NCBI RefSeq assembly: GCF_002775205.1
Contig: NC_036456.1
Coordinates: forward strand, 11,001,463 to 11,065,462
Length of the DNA stretch: 64,000 nucleotides
Source of the DNA: Xiphophorus maculatus
Lineage: Eukaryota; Chordata; Actinopteri; Cyprinodontiformes; Poeciliidae
Direction: 5' to 3'
The notes under the pieces were generated by a model. That model was not told where the DNA came from, did not search any database, and worked only from the letters and a program-made list of their open reading frames with translations. Positions 60,701-64,000 of the stretch are shown piece after piece. Position 1 is the stretch's first letter; each line of letters opens with the position of its first letter. The translations under genes and the position numbers were made by a program.

Positions 60701-63700
60701 TCCTAATAAAAACCATCCCCCCGTACTCCGCTTTGCTTCGTACAGAAGGTGGCTATTGAGAAATGATTGCCTCCTGTATGGCTGGACTCTGACATTTTAA
60801 ATTTTATTGAGAACATTCGGCTGTGACGTGTGCAACGCACCAGTTCGACGCCATGAAGCGTACCGTGACTCGCCTGCGCTGTAAACAACCACCCTCCACT
60901 GTGCAAAGAGAAGCGCCGAGCTGAACAACTCCACTGTTAATGTTAATTCAGTATTTGGAAAACCGCAGGCTGACTGCAATTCTAAAGCAGTCCAGAAAAT
61001 CGAAGTTCACAACGTCTCCTTCTGATTGGCCCGATTGAAATTCCACCGGAGGAATCCAAGTAAATGGGAGAAAACCCAGACTGTCCGTGAAGTGGGATTT
61101 TAATTGAGAGGAATTTTACAGGAAGTCAATGGCCAGGCTATGTGCCAATATATTTTATGTGTGAACTTTTAACAACAGTAAAGAGTTTAATACAATTTTG
61201 CAATATCTGAAATGCATTGGGATCAGCACAGAGTTGTTGTAACTAGAGAAAATATTAATTAAAAATGTTTTGTGCATTATTCCTTTACAATACACTCGAT
61301 GTATAAATAAAAGATTTATTAGACATATATTTTGGTGGATGTCATGACTGATGGTGTACTGCATCAGTAAGATCTGCTCTTTCAGTAAAGCTAAAGGTGA
61401 TGGTGCAGAAACCTCCAATGTTTATGAGCATAATCTGCAGAGTGTCAGGAAACGTTCTGATGTAGAAATGGTTCTTGTGACTGTAGCACTGTGAACGAAA
61501 AGCAAAATTAAATCAAACAATTGAAACAATTCCCAATGTTTTCAGAAAACACACACGATATAATTTCCTGAATCTTTGAAGTTTTGTAATCTTACTCTAG
61601 TGCTCAGTTTTATTCTGTGCCCTTGAAGTAATTACCAAAGATTAACTGTTTTAAAAGGCACGGCTGTTTTTATTTTTATTGCTGTTCTTTAATTACTCTT
61701 TTGGTTTCTCTAGCGCCCTTTCAGGCACTGACGGGTTTCTTGTTGCCAACGTGAATTACAGACCCGAGTTTGGGCGTGTTAGGTGGTGGTGTGTTGACTT
61801 TGCAGTTGCTCGTTTCTGTTTTGAACTCTTGCCAGCGCAGAACACGGTTGTTCTTCTGGCTTGGACCGAGGCCAGAACACGACTGATTGACGGTTCCCAT
61901 CTTTGAGGTGGCAAAACGTTTTTGTTCAGTTTGACTGATGCCTTTGAAATTGGGACAAATGTGGTGTGCGTGCATGTGTTTGCGCCTGAGCTGCAGTTTT
62001 CTGAAGATTTTCGTTTGTGTGGGGACTCTGAGACAATGTGGCTCCTTTCCAGTTCAGGGGTGGTCAAATAAAAACAAGACGGGGGGAACGCTAAGGGACG
62101 CCGCAGGAATGACAGCAACATTCAGCTGAGGCTTACACAGGAGCACTGAGCTGCTGTTTAAAGAGAAATCTGCTTTATGCTATATCTGCTTAATCTGTAC
62201 GCGGTACACTTCAACTAGTTGTTTCTTATCCAGTTAGCGTTTGACCTGAAGCTTCTTGTTGAAAATCTGATGAACGACAGCCATCGGGTAAATGAGAGCT
62301 GATTGGCTGACACTGAAATCATGATGTGACCTTGTTGGAATCGTCAGGCGCTTGTTGAAATGTTAGAAATATTCAGTGTCAAATCATAAAAATACAGACG
62401 TTTCCTTCTCCCTAATGATGTCTAGTCTCTTTGTGCTTTGCGTAAGAAAAACTAGTTCCAAAGGTTTTATTTAAGAGTCACTGGACTCTTGGTGATTTCA
62501 GTACAATTATTTCCTTGTACACAGATCTGTGGTTTCACAGTAAAATTGCAGCCAGTAGCTTAAAAAGCTATAAATTTAGCAAATATAGAAGTTTTTAAAA
62601 GTTTTTCTAACTCTCAAGTTGTTTATTGAACTTCTTCCATACATGCAACCTCTTGTCTACATGTTTTAGACAAGGGGTCTAAAACAGTTCTGGATAAACA
62701 TTGTTAAAAAATATAAACAATTCAATACAGAAGACATTTTATGGCTTAAATTTGATAACAATATCACCGTTAAAAATGCAATGCTGTGACGGTATAGGTG
62801 CTATGAAAACTGCGGTGGCAGTCCCTTGCTAATTGAAAAGTTTAGCCACACCAGTTCAAACAAGAAGTCTGGACCTCTGACAGTGCAGCAGATAAATCCT
62901 ATTTATTTGATAGAATGTGAACTGAAGTCTTTCAAACTGATTTATGTGCTGAAAATACAAATTTCAGTCTTTGGAGCTGCATTTCAAACTTTCAAATGAG
63001 AAAGATTTCATGCAACTGGAGCCTTGTTAGCTGGAACAACCCTGGAGACGAGCAGCACTGAACTGCCTCGATGTTGCTGTATTCATGTTCCTCCCTTTGA
63101 CATGACTGATGGCTTCGGTGCAGCATGCGCGTGACTTAGCTTATTTCACTCTGTGGATGATACGACTTATGTATTGTTACAGGAGCAGCACAGTAAACAA
63201 AGGCTGATTACTCCTTGTTGCAGAAACTACAACAAAACATTTGCTTTGTCCTCTGTATGTAATGGGTCGAATATTTCATTGCTTTTTAAAACACGTGACT
63301 ATATTCTGTTCTGACATCCGAAGAAGCTCATCTAAAAACCCATAAAATCCTGAGTTTTAAAATGAAATCCTGCCTGCATTTTGAAAATAAGTCACAATGA
63401 ATTAGCTGACTAACTGTCTTCACTGATTAAATACCACTTCTTGTATTTTAGTCTTCCAGGATTGTCTTGAAATAATTAAAATGCGTCTAATTTAATTGTC
63501 ATTGTGGCTTTCCCACTGTGTCTCTTGCGCTGGGGCCCATTTTCAATGAGTCACACAACAAATATCTCTTGTCTTTGGGAAATTAAAACACACCTCTTTA
63601 TTAGAATTTGTACTTTAGGTGCAGTACATGGGACGATGAACTGACGTGAAGCGTTTCCTCTCTGTAGATCCGTGTCTCATCGTGATGCCGCCATGCGTGG

Positions 63701-63798
63701 GCGAGGCCGACCGCTTCAGCCTGGAGGCGCTGCGGCACATCCACAAGCAGCTGGACGACGACAACGACGGAGGGATAGAGGTCAACGAGAGCTTGGAG
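39621..63798 (+). CDS. stim2: Stromal interaction molecule 2, 5' part (exons 1-2 of a gene continuing right)
   Basis: Exons 39621-39747 and 63668-63798 join in frame (phase 1) to 86 aa. STIM2 is a single-pass ER membrane protein that senses luminal Ca2+ through an EF-hand and, when Ca2+ falls, activates Orai channels; STIM2 reacts to small drops. Residues 1 to about 21 form a signal peptide; C45 and C52 match the luminal cysteine pair of STIM proteins; D72-E83 (DDDNDGGIEVNE) is a canonical EF-hand loop with the GGIEV wording of STIM2, not STIM1. The SAM domain, membrane helix and CAD/SOAR region are beyond the window. Teleosts usually have two stim2 copies; which one this is cannot be told. 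Confidence 0.93.
40075..40790 (+). mobile_element. Degenerate copy of a common fish Tc1 element
   Basis: Left end near CTTGTAAAAGTATTCACAAC. Inside: AAACATGGTGGTGGCAGCAT, ACAGCCAGAGCTACAATG, TTAGAATGGTCCAGTCAACG and CAATTGAGAATCTGTG. Deleted and frameshifted. Lies early in stim2 intron 1. Confidence 0.75.
40800..42530. other. stim2 intron 1, nothing recognised
   Basis: AT-rich intron DNA, no exon or clear repeat boundaries seen. Confidence 0.4.
42540..42680 (+). mobile_element. LINE reverse-transcriptase 3' remnant
   Basis: In one frame 42646 onward reads HPGYKLFRLLPLEHC, like the HPxxxLFxLLPSGRR ending of L2/Rex-type LINEs. Upstream frames are broken. A (CT)n run follows at 42729-42749. 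Confidence 0.5.
42690..45100. other. stim2 intron 1, nothing recognised beyond a short (CT)n
   Basis: No exon-like or repeat-end signal that I can support. Confidence 0.4.
45120..45490 (+). mobile_element. Middle copy of the GGTGTTTTCACACC repeat family
   Basis: Shares GAAGAAGGAAGTTG, GTTTCCTTGAGTTGTTCCTG and CCAATCGAACC-type wording, in order, with 52970-53350. Termini decayed. Confidence 0.55.
46690..47480. repeat. AT-rich, loosely repetitive block
   Basis: Starts with repeated ATCCAAT / AATCCAGT words, then has several similar phrases (CCGTCTATGAGAAAAA, CTGTCCATCTATAAAACAG, GCTCCATCTGGGAAAAAGAC). Possibly the 3' region of a reversed retroelement; family not recognised. Confidence 0.3.
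47500..52790. other. stim2 intron 1, mostly unremarkable
   Basis: AT-rich. A near-perfect hairpin lies at 52342-52377 (15 of 16 pairs, four-base loop). No coding exon recognised. Confidence 0.4.
52811..53357 (+). mobile_element. Longest copy of the GGTGTTTTCACACC repeat family
   Basis: Right end GAGGTGTGAAAACACCC; matches 22512-22740 (reversed) and 45120-45490. About 550 bp, non-coding; likely a non-autonomous DNA transposon. Confidence 0.6.
53360..57380. other. stim2 intron 1, nothing recognised
   Basis: Includes an inverted repeat AGGAATGCAAA/TTTGCATTCCT at 56122-56148. The 169-aa open frame at 54316-54825 has no family resemblance and no exon context. Confidence 0.4.
58040..58600 (-). 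mobile_element. Tc1-type element copy, minus orientation
   Basis: GGCTGTATGTTTAGGGTCAC, TTCTGTATTTAGCTCCATCC and TTCCCCTCAACTG match the reverse of the family at 40075-40790; CGAATGCCACACTTTTTAA at 58438 matches 505-535. Non-coding. Confidence 0.7.
58980..59110. promoter_or_regulatory. CpG-rich patch inside stim2 intron 1
   Basis: Dense CpGs (for example CGCGTCGCGTCGCCGCGCTG), ending in a TC-rich pyrimidine tract, about 4.6 kb before exon 2. Such a CpG island inside a CpG-poor intron suggests an alternative promoter or enhancer. Confidence 0.4.
59120..63660. other. End of stim2 intron 1, nothing recognised
   Basis: No coding signal or clear repeat until the exon 2 acceptor. 59200-59300 keeps moderate CpG content after the CpG patch. 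Confidence 0.4.
63668..63798 (+). CDS. stim2: stim2 exon 2: luminal cysteines and canonical EF-hand
   Basis: Acceptor CTCTGTAG, donor GTGAGC. Encodes DPC then PPC (C45, C52), EADRFSLEAL and HIHKQL, followed by the EF loop D72, D74, D76, G77, I79, E83. Clear match to vertebrate STIM2. Confidence 0.96.
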
Positions 63799-64000
63799 GT
63801 GAGCTTCAGGGCTCGGCGTTTAGCGTTTCTTTTAGGGTTGATTGGCGTCACTGGTACGAGTTGAGTCCAAGTCTCAGCAATTGACCCAAACTATCAACAT
63901 AGAGAACAAATAGCAACCTTGACAATTCAAAGAGAGGTTTTTGCAGCTAGTCCTACAAAAACTAAGTGTATTCATTAAACCGTCGTGAAGAAAAAGAAAA

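Overview
This is a piece of vertebrate, almost certainly teleost fish, nuclear DNA. The evidence is long introns with GT-AG splice sites, AT-rich CpG-poor non-coding DNA with small CpG-rich promoters, and many remnants of fish-type Tc1/mariner, hAT and pogo/Tigger transposons, tRNA-derived SINEs and LINE tails. There are no operons, tRNA genes, CRISPR arrays or bacterial genes. Species cannot be named from the sequence.

Three protein genes are supported, in the order cckar (minus), tbc1d19 (plus), stim2 (plus). This is the order and orientation I know for human 4p15.2 (RBPJ - CCKAR - TBC1D19 - STIM2). cckar (2944-13995, five coding exons, 447 aa) encodes the type-A cholecystokinin receptor, a seven-helix Gq-coupled receptor; its first exon is too short to stand out as an ORF and was found by reading frame, phase and N-terminal features. 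tbc1d19 (16669-33040, 21 coding exons, 525 aa) encodes a TBC-domain protein and is complete; every splice phase closes and the length is within one residue of the human protein as I recall it. stim2 (39621 onward) is partial: the signal-peptide exon and the EF-hand exon lie here, separated by a 23.9-kb intron, and the rest of the gene lies to the right.

Layout: 1-2570 is intergenic (an rbpj 3' end might lie to the left), with a Tc1-type MITE. 2571-14200 is cckar, whose 6.7-kb second intron is packed with Tc1 remnants, a SINE and LINE tails. 14200-16600 is the space between the divergent cckar and tbc1d19 promoters and carries two hAT elements in the same target site. 16669-33560 is tbc1d19, with a three-layer nested transposon in intron 6. 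33560-38300 is intergenic, with one nearly full-length but coding-dead Tc1 element. 38300-39620 is the CpG-rich stim2 promoter and leader. 39748-63667 is stim2 intron 1, which contains a second, internal CpG-rich patch near 59 kb.

The three genes are not known to form one pathway, although CCK receptor signalling (Gq, IP3, ER calcium release) is functionally upstream of STIM calcium sensing. I did not find a wholly new system. The most interesting observations are the loss of both catalytic fingers in TBC1D19, an Arg-to-Lys change at a ligand-contact position of the CCK receptor, a possible internal stim2 promoter, nested and same-site transposon insertions, and several perfect short hairpins.
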